A DNA stretch of 64,000 nt from Isoetes taiwanensis (taxonomy: Eukaryota; Streptophyta; Lycopodiopsida; Isoetales; Isoetaceae), in NCBI GenBank assembly GCA_021234155.1, contig JAJEKV010000077.1, positions 3,733,385 to 3,797,384 of the forward strand. The letters are read 5' to 3'. The notes beneath the pieces are model-generated. The model saw only the letters and a program-made list of their open reading frames with translations. It was not told the DNA's origin and made no database searches. The position numbers and the translations under genes are program-made. Below are positions 48,960-61,249 of the stretch, piece after piece (position 1 is the first letter of the stretch; each line of letters opens with the position of its first letter).

Positions 48960-49380
48960 CACGGTGGGCAATCAACAAGTCAATCATGTTCAAATTGACT
49001 GAGGTAGCGCTGTCAATCTCATCACGGATAAACTCCGCAAAACAAATGGGCATCAAACAACTCTATCGCGCCCCCATATGACATCAAATTGGCTAATGGC
49101 CATATCACGACCTCAAGGCCACGCCTCTTCTTCACATCAACATTGGTGATCTCCGATTCCCCTTGGAATTTGGTGTTTGGAAGGCTAGAGAAGATCCGTG
49201 TGATTATGAAATGTTGGTCGGCAGACCTTTTCTCTGCCAAGCCAAGAGTATCCATTATCGGGCCCGGGATCGCTTAGTCATCACAGATGGTCACCTCAAT
49301 GCCACCATGGACTTGGAAACAGACAAAATCATTTCCTTCGACAATGCTGAACCCTCTCTCGGACACCGATTCCGATGACG
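48960..49380 (+). pseudogene. Gypsy aspartic protease remnant
   Basis: The catalytic region reads VQID, stop, GSAVNLITDKLRK near 48990-49040, where retropepsins have D-S/G-G-S-xx-NLI; the codon after the catalytic Asp is TGA. The second half reads FPLEFGVWKAREDPCDYEML and VGRPFLCQAKSIHYRARDRL, matching the GRPFL/LLGRDFL end of gypsy proteases. Confidence 0.6.
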
Positions 49381-49899
49381 CAAAATATCTATCAAGTTCA
49401 TGCTCCACCGCGAAGTCCGCCTCATCCTACCCGAATATGCTGATCCTTGGGGCGAAATGACCCTTGATCGCACCAGGCCGGGTCGCTTTGCTTGACCCTT
49501 TACCTGGCTCCTTGCAATCAATTCAACGGGTTGATCACTTTTCGATGTGGAATCTCCCCGCAGCCCACCAGATGTCCACGCCGGCCATGAAGCAACCTCC
49601 GCTTGAAGAAACTCAAAGAACCTCTCTTTTTCACCACGCAGAGTGCCACGCATCCCGTTATGCTTCAACCTCCCGCACACATTGTCCAGACACGTGGCGA
49701 TACCCCCATATTCGGACTCACAAGTCGATCGTGGGCGTAGACAACAATCACCGGTCCCTTTTGTCGCCAATCTTCCAACCCCCTATCGTAATAGGGCCGT
49801 CACGCTTTTCAAAAGTTCAAACACATTTTTACTTTTTGCTACAGATCTTGGGGAATCAACAAAGCCTTGGGGGAACTCACCATTCCTACCAAATCGGAT

Positions 49900-50430
49900 G
49901 CCGCCCAAAGATAGCAACGATCTGCGGGCTCAACCCCAATTACCGTGATCGCGTCAAGGCGGAAATTGACAAACTCCTTGTCAGCAGTTTGATCTATGAG
50001 GTCAAACATTCTCAATGGGTGAGCCCCATCGCCATTGCACTCAAACACAATGGTAAGATCCGAGTTTGCGTGGACTACCAAAAACTCAATCAGCCACGGA
50101 AGGTGATCATTTTCCCCTTCCCTTCACGCACTGTGTTCTCGAAGAGGTCATTGGACATGAGATGTACTCCTTCATGGATGGTTTTTTCCGCTACAATCAA
50201 ATCTCAATCAAAAGAATCTGATCAACTCAAGACTACTTTCACCACCCCGTAAGGCACTTTTGCCTACAAGGTGGTTCCTTTTGGCTTATCAAACTCTCCA
50301 TCCACGTTTCAACGATCATGCTCTCGCTTTTCATGATTTTATGAAGGAAAATCCCTTCTTACAATTTTTTCAAGATGACTTCTCTGCCTACAGCCCCATG
50401 GCTGACCATTTGGATAAATTGGAACTCGCT
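49900..50430 (+). pseudogene. Gypsy reverse transcriptase
   Basis: NPNYRDRVKAEIDKLLVSSL, then QWVSPIAIALKHNGKIRVCV and DYQKLNQ are RT motifs 1-2 of Ty3/gypsy. FMDGFFRYNQISIK and TTFTTP follow in another frame (the motif A region; F-D-FSGYNQI in relatives), then VVPFGLSN and FFQDDFS (motif C region; YLDDI in relatives, here altered), and ISLNAEKCTF. It is frameshifted at about 50130, 50160, 50250 and 50430. Confidence 0.75.
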
Positions 50431-50789
50431 CTTTCGTGAAATGTGATGGGTCCCAGGCATTAGTCTCAATGCGGAGAAATGCACCTTTTGTGTCACCTCG
50501 TGTTCTCCGTTAGGGACACGTTGTCGATCGCGGTATATCACCACGATCCCCGCCAAAATCCGCTTGTGTGCTCAAAGCTCAAGCACCGCCAATATCAAGG
50601 AGACACGCTCTTTCCCTCGGTAAGGTCAATTATTACTCCACCTTCATTCCCCTCGGACTAGCAACATTGCGGATCCCATTCATAAACTCACGGGTGATGA
50701 ATCCACCTGGGCTTGGAATTCCCAGGCGGATGCTGCTTTCCAACAGTTGAAGCTTTTGCTTACTCAGGCCCCGGTTCTTGTTCCTCCTC

Positions 50790-51140
50790 AATGGGACAAG
50801 CCCTTTCATGTTCATGTCGATGTCTCGGCGTTTGCTATTGAGCTGTTTCTTTCAAGAATATGATGCGACACCGACAAACCAAATCGATATGCCACCAAAA
50901 CTCAATTCTCGGCTGAAATAACTATTCTCGCACACGAGCGTGAAGCTTTGTGTCTCATTTTCTGTGGTCCAACGCCTCCGCCACTACCTTTTAAGCGGTC
51001 AGATCAAATTCTTTGTTGACCACCAAGCACTCCTTTATTTGATCAACAAATCCACACCCACGGGCCGCATTGCTCGTTGGGTCCTTCTTCTCCAAGAATT
51101 TGCACCTTTTGAAATTGTTCACAAGGCCAAAGAAATCTCA
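50790..51140 (+). pseudogene. Gypsy RNase H domain
   Basis: FHVHVDVSAFAI (catalytic Asp of the D-AS--AIGAVL motif), then QRLRHYLLSGQIKFFVDHQA and LLYLINKSTPTGRIARWVLL followed by LQEFAPFEIVHKAKE. This is the RT-connected RNase H of Ty3/gypsy. It removes the RNA strand during replication. Frames change near 50860 and 50940. Confidence 0.75.
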
Positions 51141-51419
51141 TGTTGTCCCCGATTATCTTTCACGATCCACACATATGATCCCTCCACCGAGTCTCGACGC
51201 TTTTCCCCGGACGCCAACTCTTTAGTCACGGCAACACCACATTGGTTCCATGACTTTCGCAGCATTCCCCTCACAGCGCTTTTCCACCGTGAGGACATGA
51301 CGCCTTTCATGCCAAACAACAATCCCGGCTGGGTTATCAATTTCTCCGGGCGACGCCCGCGGACTACACCATGGTTGCGTGGACATCTTTACAAAAGGGG
51401 TAAGGATACCATCCTTCGA

Positions 51420-52260
51420 TGTGGTTCTACCTCATGAAGTTCCGTGATATTGTCCGAGAACCTCATCAAGGGCTAGATGGTGGTCATTTTCATGGTGACA
51501 CCACGCACGACGAAAAATCCTTCTAGCCGGGTATTTTGGCCCACGCTCTTCAAAGACGCCACGCCACCAAGACGCGGTGATGCTTGCCATCCATGGGACG
51601 CCCACTGCCCGCGGACGCTTTCCTTTGACGCCGGCCGCCACGCCACTTCCTTCAACAAATGGGGAATGGATTTTGTGGGACCCATCGATCCTCCTCGCTG
51701 CACAACACCTGCGTCCGCCACATTCTCGGGTTCTCACCGGACACGCTTACTAAATGGGCGGAAGCTTATGCGACTTCCGCATAACATCACGGCAAGCACA
51801 CGCCAAGGTCCTATATCAACAAATTATCACGCTGATTTGGCTGCCCCACGGAGTCGGGTCGCGATCGTGGGTGTCCATTTTATCAATCATACCATCAAGG
51901 AGCCGACGGATTATCTCCTCGATACATCATCACAAGAGCACACCTTACTATCCTCAAGGTAATGGTTTGGCGTAAAGCACCAACAAAACTCCGTCGATTC
52001 TCAAGAAAATTTGTGACGCTTCTCGCACGTGACCGCAAACAAAGCTTCCTATTGTTCTTTGGGCCTACAATACTTGTTTCAAAATAGCTACAGTCACACT
52101 CCTTTCAAATTGGTTTATGGTCGAAGCTCTCATGCCGCTTTGAATACATCCTACCAACTCTCCGCTTTCAACCGGCACGCCATAATCCGCCGCGACTCAA
52201 AGAAAGGGTCTATCAATTGGAACAAATTTGGATGAACTTAGAAGGGATGCTTATATTCGT
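51420..52260 (+). pseudogene. Gypsy integrase
   Basis: Fragments include a zinc-binding-like HQGLDGGHFHG, then KWGMDFVGPIDPPR (first catalytic Asp; GMD--GP is standard), RHILGSHRT/LTGHA-KWAEAY-type sequence, and STPYYPQGNGLA at about 51935-51975 (third catalytic region; Y-PQ-NG-AE in relatives), then PFKLVYGRSS. The frame is interrupted many times. Integrase lying 3' of RNase H defines the gypsy order. Confidence 0.7.
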
Positions 52261-52569
52261 GTTCTTCATGGACAACCGCTGCAAAAATCTTTACATGACA
52301 AACGCCCTCAAGACAAAAACATTCAACGGCGGAGATTTGGTTCTTCTTTATGATTCCTACAAAAAATTTTCCTCGTAAACTTAAGTTTCGCTGGCTTGGC
52401 TCTTATCAAATTGTTCAAATGGTTCAATCCAAATTTTTCAACCGGCTGAAGTTAGATGGCACTCCATTACCTACACCGTTAATGGCTTTCAAAACATTTC
52501 ATCACACGTAAAGCGACAATCAACAAACAGATGCGCTTCAAGACACAACCACAACCGAAAAGTGACTAA

Positions 52570-55500
52570 AACAAAGGGTATATTATAGGTGGAAATTTTT
52601 TACAAAATGTGGGCACAGCCCAAAATTTTTCCGCTTATGGGCACCGCCTATATACAAAAACGGGCTCGTGAGCCCTATCTACTAAAAACCTAAGAGGAAA
52701 ACCCCTCTACCCTGCCCGAGCGAGGTGATGCGAGGAGGTGGTAGAGGTTCCCGCCGTGGTCCCAAATAAGGTGCGTGTAACCACCTCCATCCCGCTAGAG
52801 TATGAGGATCGGATGTTCACCCATCCCTAACACCAAACCATCCATTCTCAAAGCACGACATTGTGGCAGCGCCAGAGGTCCGTGATAATTCATTTTGCAA
52901 GTAATCCACTCTTGACAGCTTAGTGGGCATCGCGGCAGCTTCGCTCAAACCAAAGAAGCAGCCATGCCGAAGCCCATCGAATGTCTTCGCTTCACTCCCG
53001 TTCGCCTTATATAGCCAACCAAGAACTCCTTTGTCGACGTGGACCAATAAAAAATCGCCAACGGTTTGCAATGCAAGGTCAAGCTTAAACAGAGAATCTG
53101 TTCTCACAAGATATCTAGCCATGGTACCCTCTCGACACATTCGCTTTTAATGATATCCCACTTCGAAGTTGACAAAGATTAAATGCCATTGCTTTTTTCA
53201 TACCCGCCACACATTAATATGTGTCCTTTGGCCACCACATCCGATCATTTTCACGCCTCATCTCCACCGCTCATTGCTTCTCTTTGGTTGTTTGGGACTT
53301 AGCCAAATTTTTGCCTCTCAATCGCCTCCTTGGCATCTTTTCAACACTGCACCATCAACTAAGCCGCTTGCCCTCATCATGCCTCTTCGCCTCCATTTGC
53401 GCCACTTAAACCTTTTTCGTTCCTCTCCTCGCCTTTCTCCCGTCAGGCCTTTCGCCCTCCTTTTGAATCACTGTTTTTCCGCAAATCTTTGCCATGGCTG
53501 CACTAAAATTTTCTACACTTCAAGCTACCGCCCCTGTGGAACCGGGCTTTTCGAATCAGATCTTTCTTGACGCCCACACTTTCCGCGGAAGCCCTTGTTG
53601 GTCGGGACCGTGAAGTCGCAGAACGCCGTAAACTTTACGTAATTCTCTCAAATGGAACTTCCTACCCAAATCCTCACCGGGCTGAAGTAGCTTCATCGCT
53701 AATATCGCAATGTACCCGCATGGATACAATTACGCTGGTCGATGGCACCACCATTTCACGACTCAACACCGATTTCCGAGGTATTCCATATTCCTTTGCA
53801 AACCCCCTTTGTTTATCTTGGTTTGCCATACAGATCTAGATGTCACCGAGTTTGGTGCACCTCCTTATCACGCCAATGTGCATCGCTTGACAAATATAGA
53901 CAAACCCCATGAAACTTTTTGTTAAGTTTCGTGGCGGGCGAAGTTCCTTTGGTATTCTATCAAGAACACCCATATCAATAAGCCTTTCTATAATATTGTG
54001 CTCATCGCACGCGACTCCAACCAACACATTGATTGGCCCCAATTGTTGTTCTACCGTTTTCCAAGAAGTGGACCGCCTTCGGCCGCCACTTCTATTTCTC
54101 GGTATCTCGTGGGAGGCCACCTTCAAGCCATTATCCGGCATTACTTTCCTCCCACACCTCCTCATTCTCATGATTCCACTCAACGGTCCCTTCCTCGACT
54201 CACCAAGTCGCACTTCACGCCCTTCTTCCTCCGGGTCATGTCAACATTCCGCGACTCCCATGTCACTTCGCCTCCTCCTCCGCCATGTGTAATCCAAGCA
54301 TTCCAGTTCACACCATGTCTCACAAACATCGAAACCAGGCAACAATTAGGCTCCACCACCACAAAGACTTCGTCACAAATACCGCATCAAGCGCAGGATG
54401 CTCAAGCCGCCGCTCTAAAGTTACAAGAATCCCAAGAAGCTCTTATGAATGGGGTTCACACGCCCCGACGGCCTCGGGATGCGGTTCACAAAGGACCTTC
54501 AAGCCGCCATCGCACAAGTTCAAACTTTGAGGCCCAACTTCAAGACAAGCACGGAGCTCTCTTACAGGCCCGTATAGATCTCAAAAGTGCACAGATCGCA
54601 CTGTAGCCTACTTACGATCGGGAGGGCTCAACTCCAATCCCAAAATCAGGACTTATTGGAGCAAAACAAATCCAAAGATACTCTCCCCGAAAGTGACAAA
54701 GAGAAAGATATAGCTAAGCTTGACGCCTTTGTACTCGTGAGCTTTGTGACAATTACAACACTCGTTCAAAACCTACCGAGTGTGACGCCAAATTGCCTCT
54801 CTCGACGCTCAGGCTTCCACGCAGACTTCCACGCACATCTCCCAAGATCTTCGGAGGTATAACAATCCCTATCTTTGATGACGCTGATCATGCTCAATGC
54901 TCCCCGGATCCACGCTCCACACTTCATCAAAACGAGTACCACGCCCGAAAAGGACCATTCCGCGGATTGAACAATTTGACCTTATTCGCAATGAGGCATT
55001 TAAAACTTGATGGCTGCAACAAATAAGGAAGTATCCGACATCCCGATTATCTTCCCCTATGCACAAGGTCCTTACATGCAACACCTCAGATTTTCTTCTG
55101 GATCCGGTAACAATCAAAGGTTTATGTGTTTTGGTCTTTGATCTCATTCCTCGATAGCAAACTTCGGTTCCCCATGGCTTACATCTTTCATGATTTCTAT
55201 CCGGTGATACACATTTCGGAGCCCTCCCCAACTTTCTGTGGTGACCCCACTTTCAATGGTTGCTTCAGATAATCCCTATCTCACGATCATGCTCGTGATC
55301 CACGCGTTGGTGCAAGAGTACCCCGAGCTTGATCCATTTGCCTCTCGCAAGCCCGAGCCGCAAAAAAATAAGGAAGTATCCGACATCCCAGGATCTTCCC
55401 TATGCACATTTACATGCAACATCCACCGTACAATCAATATGCTTTTTCCTAGGTGTTCCTCCATAGCCCTCCCGCCAATCTCAACCTCTCGCCTCTCGAT

Positions 55501-56210
55501 CGCTGGTGCAAAGCCCTTTGATCCGCCCCTTTGTCAAGGGACCAGCGTCATGGAACCCCACCCGCATGGTTCCTCTCCCTGAACCCTAGGTGTTCCTCCA
55601 TCTCGACAGACGCCGCCATTTTGGACCAAGGTCATGGATGGCCATGATGGACCCACCTCGTGATCTCGGCTGCATCTCCTGGGATCCCCGCTTTGTTCCC
55701 AATTGGGAGGAGGGTGCCACTCTTGATAACACCATGAATTGGATCTATATTGCTAATGAGCGTGGTTGGCAACGCCCTGCTGATGCGCTTCATGGTCTTG
55801 ACACCTTCTTGCAGAATGCTGCCACCTCACCAGATCCTTCAGTCCATCTTCAAGCAGGTTTTTGTGCTGCTCTCAAATGCATCTTGCTCAGCTCCTAAAT
55901 CGGCGGCGGCCCCATTTTTCATCAATCCGAATGCGAATGCCGGTGCTTCGCCCCCAGACCTGCCTACTCATGGAATGTCAGTTTGTTTCTTCAGACGCCC
56001 ATGCTGCCCTTGAAGACATGGTGCGATCTGGTTTTCTCATTGATGCAGATCCTGCCCTTGGCCTCAACACTCCTCCTGCTCTACAAACACGCCAGGATCT
56101 CATTGGCAAGTACCATAATGGTGCCCGGCCCTCACCCCCGAGGATCACTTTCGCATTGCATCGGCTCCCGCCCTAAACACTTCCTCCTTTCTTCACCCCG
56201 AAAGTGTCGC
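52570..56210 (+). other. Long region between integrase and the 3' LTR, with possible extra ORF(s)
   Basis: About 3.6 kb follows integrase. A plus-strand frame can be pieced together from ATG 53494 (MAALKFSTLQATAPVEPGFS) through GRDREVAERRKLYVILSNGT to a 202-codon frame at 53998-54606. Heptad-like stretches (AQAAALKLQESQEALMN; AQLQSQNQDLLEQNKSKD) suggest a coiled coil. Further frames at 55590-55898 (DPRFVPNWEEGATLDNTMNW) and 55862-56176 follow. Minus-strand frames at 52817-53140 and 53836-54213 are of similar length, so strand is not certain. No membrane segment or known domain is visible. Some plant gypsy lineages carry additional ORFs here. Confidence 0.4.
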
Positions 56211-56212
56211 TT

Positions 56213-56223
56213 TTGGTGGGGAG
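56213..56223 (+). promoter_or_regulatory. Polypurine tract before the 3' LTR
   Basis: The purine-rich ttggtggggag lies directly before TGTTAG of the 3' LTR, where the plus-strand primer of LTR retrotransposons is expected. Confidence 0.65.
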
Positions 56224-56822
56224 TGTTAGTCCCGCGCCTCCCGGGTGGCAGACTATTCATGCATACCACGGACCAGGTCAAGCTTAAGGATCCACAGACA
56301 TTGCACGGTCACCGGCCCAAAGCCCAAAGCCAGAAGACTAAGTAGCAGACCACGCAAATAAGCCTCGCACCACAACAAGAGGCGCCAGCCAGACAAGTGA
56401 TGGCCTGCCACCGCCAAGGCCAACGCCGAGATTCTAGGCACTTCAAGAGGCACCGCCAACATTCCTCAGAATCAGCCTCCTTCCGTGAGTCGGCACCCAG
56501 ATCGGCCAAGTGTTCTATATTGGGCCAAAGGCCATTGTACTATATATATGAGTAGAGCTAGTACATGATTTTTTAGATGAGTTTTGAGTCTTGTCTCTCT
56601 TCAGTCTTCTCTCGATTGCGAGAGCTCATGTATGTTCATCATTGACATCAAGGAAGCTTATCATTTTCCTCTCATTGTTCTCTTCTCTCGCTCGTTTCTT
56701 CTTCTTCTTGTTCCTTTCTTTGCAAATCCCATGTGACATAGTCCCCTGGATTCTCCTCGTTAGATCCAAGGGTCCTCACAGAGGGTCGCTCTTGGCAGAG
56801 TTCCCAACCCGCACCCCAAACA
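56224..56822 (+). repeat. 3' LTR of the gypsy element
   Basis: Partner of 46037-46635 with the same length. Long stretches are identical (for example gattttttagatgagttttg and the TATA-type segment near 56537). Mismatches cluster at CAG/CTG/CCGG contexts. Confidence 0.85.
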
Positions 56823-57373
56823 CCTGGATTATATCCCCGCTACAAAATGTGCATGTAAGGCAAAAGTTTTGCCCAACTGGATGTGTGGCGAGTTGGTATA
56901 GGCCTAGTAATGCCAAAATAAATGTGCATTTGGTCATGGGTTCAAACCTTGCCAATGTATGTTTATCTTTGGGAGTTGGTTACCAAGTTATAATGATGAT
57001 CCCCACATGGTAGAACTTAAAAGCCTATAATGTCCTCCACTTTGGTCAAGCAAGGGGATGGGATAAGCTAGCTAGGCTAGTCCGTACAAGATTAGTCTAG
57101 TATGGACCTTAAATAAAGTAATAAAAAAACAATGGGACTATGGTAGGTGGCACTAGGATGGTGAGGCTAAAAAAGCCATGCCCCTAGAGTTGCCCCTAGG
57201 ACCTAGACTTTCTAAGGATTATATCCCGCTTCACAAAGTATGCATGTAAGGCAAAAGTTTTGCCCAACCTGGATGTGGGTGAGTTGGTATAGGCCTAGTA
57301 ATGCCAAAATAAATGTGCATTTGGTCATGGGTTCAAACCTTGCCAATGTATGTTTATCTTTGGGAGTTGGTAC
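56823..57373 (+). repeat. Tandem ~390 bp tRNA/SINE-like units 3 and 4
   Basis: Continuation of the array of 45262-46036 after the retrotransposon: a complete unit (56823-57215) and a partial one (57216 to about 57373). Both have the palindrome, the A-box-like and the B-box-like stretches. Confidence 0.6.
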
Positions 57374-58427
57374 TTCGCATTTGCATGTTTTGGCACCAGC
57401 TTTATATTTTATAAGCATTTAAGGAGCCAATTATGTTAACGAAATGGTGTGTTATGGGAGATGTTGTTTTTTTGGGCTGGAAAAAAAAATAAAAGTTTAA
57501 AAAACATGGGCAAGTTCATGAACGACATATAAACTATTAAATATAGGACAAATCCCACATACCAAAACAAAAAAATTTAAGTTTTTTTTCAAGAAAAAGC
57601 GCGGCCACTTTTTGCTTTTTATTTTTTCGAACCCAAAAACATAACATCTTCATTTTTTTTTTCACAAGACAAAACTATGGCTATCGTCCCTAGAAACAAA
57701 GCGTCTAAGGGTCTAAGTTAGATATTGGGGTACAAATGCAAATCATTGCCATAGCTAGGAGTTCCAACTTCAAGGCGCCTATTTGTAAGTCTCAGTAAAA
57801 TCAAGGGATGAACCATGAACTGAGCAAAACAATGTAGCATGTAATAAAAATGTTTGTGGATATAAACGCTTTCCTTTTATTAGCTTTAACGCCTTTTTTA
57901 TATACATTATATTCTTTTATGTTTAAATGGTTCACCCTTTTCTAGTGTAGGCTTGATGCCATAGTAATATCTTCTGGACCCCTAGATTTTTTAGTGGCTC
58001 TTACATAAAATCTCTAAAACCAATGGTCCATCCAAAAATTGACTTTTTGATTAAAAAAACTTTTTCCTTCAACCAAAATTTTGAAAAATCATTTGCCAAT
58101 GTTATAGCATCATTTAAATCCACAAGAACATAGAAATTATTTTAGAGAGGTACTACATGATCCAACATGTTATTTGGTTCCTAAATACAAAGTGAGAAAA
58201 AAGGTTTCACCACAACTCCTCATTTGATTAAAAAAAGAAATGGTAGTTTTAAACTATGTTATAAAAGATCTCCCTTTGTCCTAAGACTGGTTTCTTCAAG
58301 CCATTTGTCCTCCTGTTGGTTTGCGCTATAACATAAATCAAATTGCCTAAAAGAACAAAAATTGTCTCAACATTTGGAAGGTCATCCAATTATGTGAAGT
58401 TTTTTAATGGTAATTTGTAATGGATTA
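57374..58427. other. No recognisable gene
   Basis: Very AT-rich DNA with homopolymer runs and no long open frame. It separates the tandem array from the 3' end of LINE copy B. Confidence 0.5.
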
Positions 58428-58739
58428 GAATTGAATTGAATTGATTTTTATCATTCGCGGGGACCAATTAGCTTATGGGACCCAAACAAGGAATACAACA
58501 AGCATATTACGGCTAGGGATTAAAAAAAAAAACCCTACCATGGAGGGTTTTCAAGGGAAAAAACTAGGCAGTAATAGGTATGCTGAGAAATCGTACAATG
58601 ATATATGACAATGGTACATCCTGATGTGTCTACGTGCCTCGTTCGAGGACATAACTGAGTGCGGGCATCCATGATGCCCCCGAGATAAGATCCTAGCGAG
58701 TCCACTGACGTTGTATCCAGCAGTGCATGCAACTGCTGG

Positions 58740-59081
58740 TTAGGCAGGATCAACTGAAAGCATAGTTGGGGCGAATGTGACTGGATGCCGGACAATGTTG
58801 TTGTGGCTTTCATCTTCAATAGCACCATGTTGACAGCACAGCCACATTCTATCCTCTTGTGCTTCCTGGGCCCATCTGCATATCTCAATTCGCAAGTGAT
58901 GTGCACATGTGCTAATGGAGGCTATCAATCTACGCTTTTGCAATGGCAAATGTGCGGAGGTAGCGCTATGGACCACATGCAAGGGGTTGATTTGGACCTT
59001 ATGGTGCACGGTCTTAACATGTTCAAGGGCACCAAGATCCCAAAGCTTAATGAGGAAGCAAGCATCTAGGTATTGCCACAA
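58740..59081 (-). pseudogene. Family-1 LINE copy B C-terminal domain
   Basis: Reads YLDACFLIKLWDLGALEHVK, then RRLIASISTCAHHLRIEICR and DRMWLCCQHGAIEDESHNNI. The HxLxIE-(G/I)-R-W stretch followed by Cys-Cys and EDE-H is the C-terminal zinc-binding end of non-L1 LINE polyproteins. It aligns residue by residue with copy A across the point where copy D interrupts it. Confidence 0.7.
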
Positions 59082-60180
59082 ATGATGGTGGTCCTCTTTA
59101 GTTTCAACTTTGATGCACCTATGCTCTTATACCTTATCCGAGAAACCATCAGGCGTCGCTTTTTCTTCCAACATGCCTTGAGGCACCGCAGCCCATGGCC
59201 ATAGTATAAGCCAAAGTTGAGAGACGCTCATACCCGCCACCTTCCGGAAAGTAAATAATGTGGTGGCCAAGCGCGCCCAATCAAGAAGTAAGAAACCGAT
59301 CTCCGCCAGAGGATCTGCTATGGAGCTGCCTTCAAGTGCTTTCTATACCGCTCAAATCATTCCACGAGTCCAGATACGATTTTGACCCCATATAAAAGAA
59401 CAGATTCCAAAGAAAACCCCAACAAGTAGGACATATGGGGCCACCATATATGACCGTGCTTTGCAAATATTAATCAAATGGATTGCATAAAGTGCCTCCA
59501 ACCGCAGGTATTTGCTCGCAATAAAAGGGAAGTGTCCTAGTATGTGGTAGTGGAAAACTCTATACCCTGTGTACTTGTATTAGTGTTCTTTAGCCCACCT
59601 CCACATTTTGCCCCTAATAAGTGAAGGAGTGAAGCCTTTGAATTTCGGGCGTAAAGATGAGATAAGCAAGACTTTAGTTTTGGCCAAATTGACCCCTCAT
59701 TCTAGTGGCCCGACAGAAGTTATCCAGTGGCATGTAGGTGCTGCCGCATGGCACCGGGGCGGGCTAGGAGGTCCACATCATCTCATGCGACATAAGCCGC
59801 CTAATGATCTAGTGCACAAGTCACCACATGATATAAAGCCACCCCTCCAATTGGTCAATGTAGAGGCCAAACTCGAGGGCGGGCATCCTTGAGACACCAA
59901 TACTACTATTGACAAGTGGTCCCCGCCGTGTCAATCGGGCCGAACATGTCTCATAGAGCCTCAGATAATCGCATTTTGCAAGTCTTCAAGGGCCCCCAAT
60001 TGTGTGAGTCTTTCCCACAACTTTTCTAGGCACAGTGTCAAAGGCTTTTGCAAAGTCGACAAAGCGCCAGAGAGATCCCGGTGGCGCTTCTTGCTATCCT
60101 CAACCAAGATCCCGAGCATGAACATATGGTCAATGGTGGAGGTCTTCCAGCCCAATCCCGCCTGTGAGCGCCTCTCACTT

Positions 60181-60504
60181 CTATCTCCTCCGCCCCACAT
60201 CGCGGAGTTGTCGCTCAAGCATGTTGGCCATTAGCTTTACAAAGAGTGAATTGACCATGATTGTTCTATAGTTGGTCATTGCTGTGTAGGTCTCCCCGCC
60301 TTTGTAGATGGAGACTACTCTGCTAGTGGTCCACTGTTGGGGAAATCCTTCATGTAATGCCCTATTAAATAGTGCGGCCAGGATGGGCACTATTGGTGGT
60401 CCCGCCCACTTGAGCAGCTCTGCCTGCATGCCATCTAAGTCTGCCATCTTGCCATTGGCGAGACGCTGTAGGCCCTGAGTGACATCTGCCTCTGTGATTT
60501 TCAA
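60181..60504 (-). pseudogene. Family-1 LINE copy B reverse transcriptase, N-terminal part
   Basis: Reads LQRLANGKMADLDGMQAELL, FPQQWTTSRVVSIYKGGETY and NYRTIMVNSLFVKLMANMLE. This is the start of LINE reverse transcriptase (usually L--GK--G-DG--AE, --P-KKG---NYRPI-L). ADLDG stands for the usual AGLDG. The later RT motifs lie downstream on the minus strand in decayed form. Copies A and F hold parallel segments (F: LSNGKSSSLQGLQ). Confidence 0.7.
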
Positions 60505-60594
60505 GGCCAGGCCCCTTTGGGGGGGGGAGGGGGGGTACCTCTAATCGAACCCCAGGAGGATCATAGAGCTGGTGCAAGTATTGCACCCATTGAT

Positions 60595-60930
60595 CTAGAG
60601 TGATATTTCTTGCAGGCTGCAAAGACTTACCTTTCTCCAAAATGTTCTGGGATGCCACTCCAGCAGATAAAACATTTTCCTCTGATGCTCTGCAGTATAT
60701 CTGGATTTCTTTCCTTTCACAAAAAGACGGTATTGTCTGATCGCGAGGAGGCGCAGGGCGGGGTCAGTGACCTGTCGAAGCCAGCACTTGAAGTCTATAC
60801 ATTCAGCATCAAACCACTGGTTACGGGAAAAGATTCTAGTTCCCAGAATCTTCCGGGGGCGGCTTACACCAAAGCATCTCTCTGCAGCAGTCATAAGCAC
60901 CGACCAACTCATTAACTGCTGTTGTAGCAT
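60595..60930 (-). pseudogene. Family-1 LINE copy B linker
   Basis: A 111-codon frame with RIFSRNQWFDAECIDFKCWL and KKSRYTAEHQRKMFYLLEWH, parallel to 43431-43769 of copy A. Its downstream end leads into the reverse transcriptase frame through a one-base change. Confidence 0.65.
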
Positions 60931-61249
60931 GGGAGTCGCACTTTTTTAAGCCAAGTCGTATCGATCCGGGCATAAGTCACCGCTGCTAGCCGTGAATTCA
61001 CCGCAAAAGTAACTTAGGGAGGGGGGGATCACATTTGATCCGTGCATATGCCAATGTATTTGGAGGAAAAGTAGCTGACGATCCGAGTCAGTCTCCTCAT
61101 CTCTATTATATGTGCCTATTCAGAGCTGGGTGATGAGATGCAGGTCTTGTTCAACCACTAGTACTTAATCCACAACACTGGATCTGCCTCCCTAGTTTTC
61201 CTACCTACAAGTGTAGCCTAAGCAGATAGGGGCCATCAAGGCCCAAACC

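Larger units (their letters stand above)
46037..56822 (+). mobile_element. Ty3/gypsy LTR retrotransposon, 10.8 kb
   Basis: Two LTRs of about 599 bp flank gag, protease, reverse transcriptase, RNase H and integrase in gypsy order (integrase after RT), followed by a long extra region. The boundaries are set by TGTTAG and ...CCAAACA and by the break in the tandem array on both sides. A 5 bp target duplication is likely: ctgga on the right (56824-56828), seen as cggga on the left. The frames are heavily broken, yet the LTRs are near-identical outside CHG-type sites, so it is either a recent insertion with consensus error or a rapidly decaying copy. Confidence 0.85.

Noticed and set aside
52817-53140. 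Minus-strand 107-codon frame as an antisense gene
   Set aside because: It is plausible in length, but the plus strand is similarly open, no motif is visible, and the region is full of suspected base errors. It is mentioned within the extra gypsy region only.
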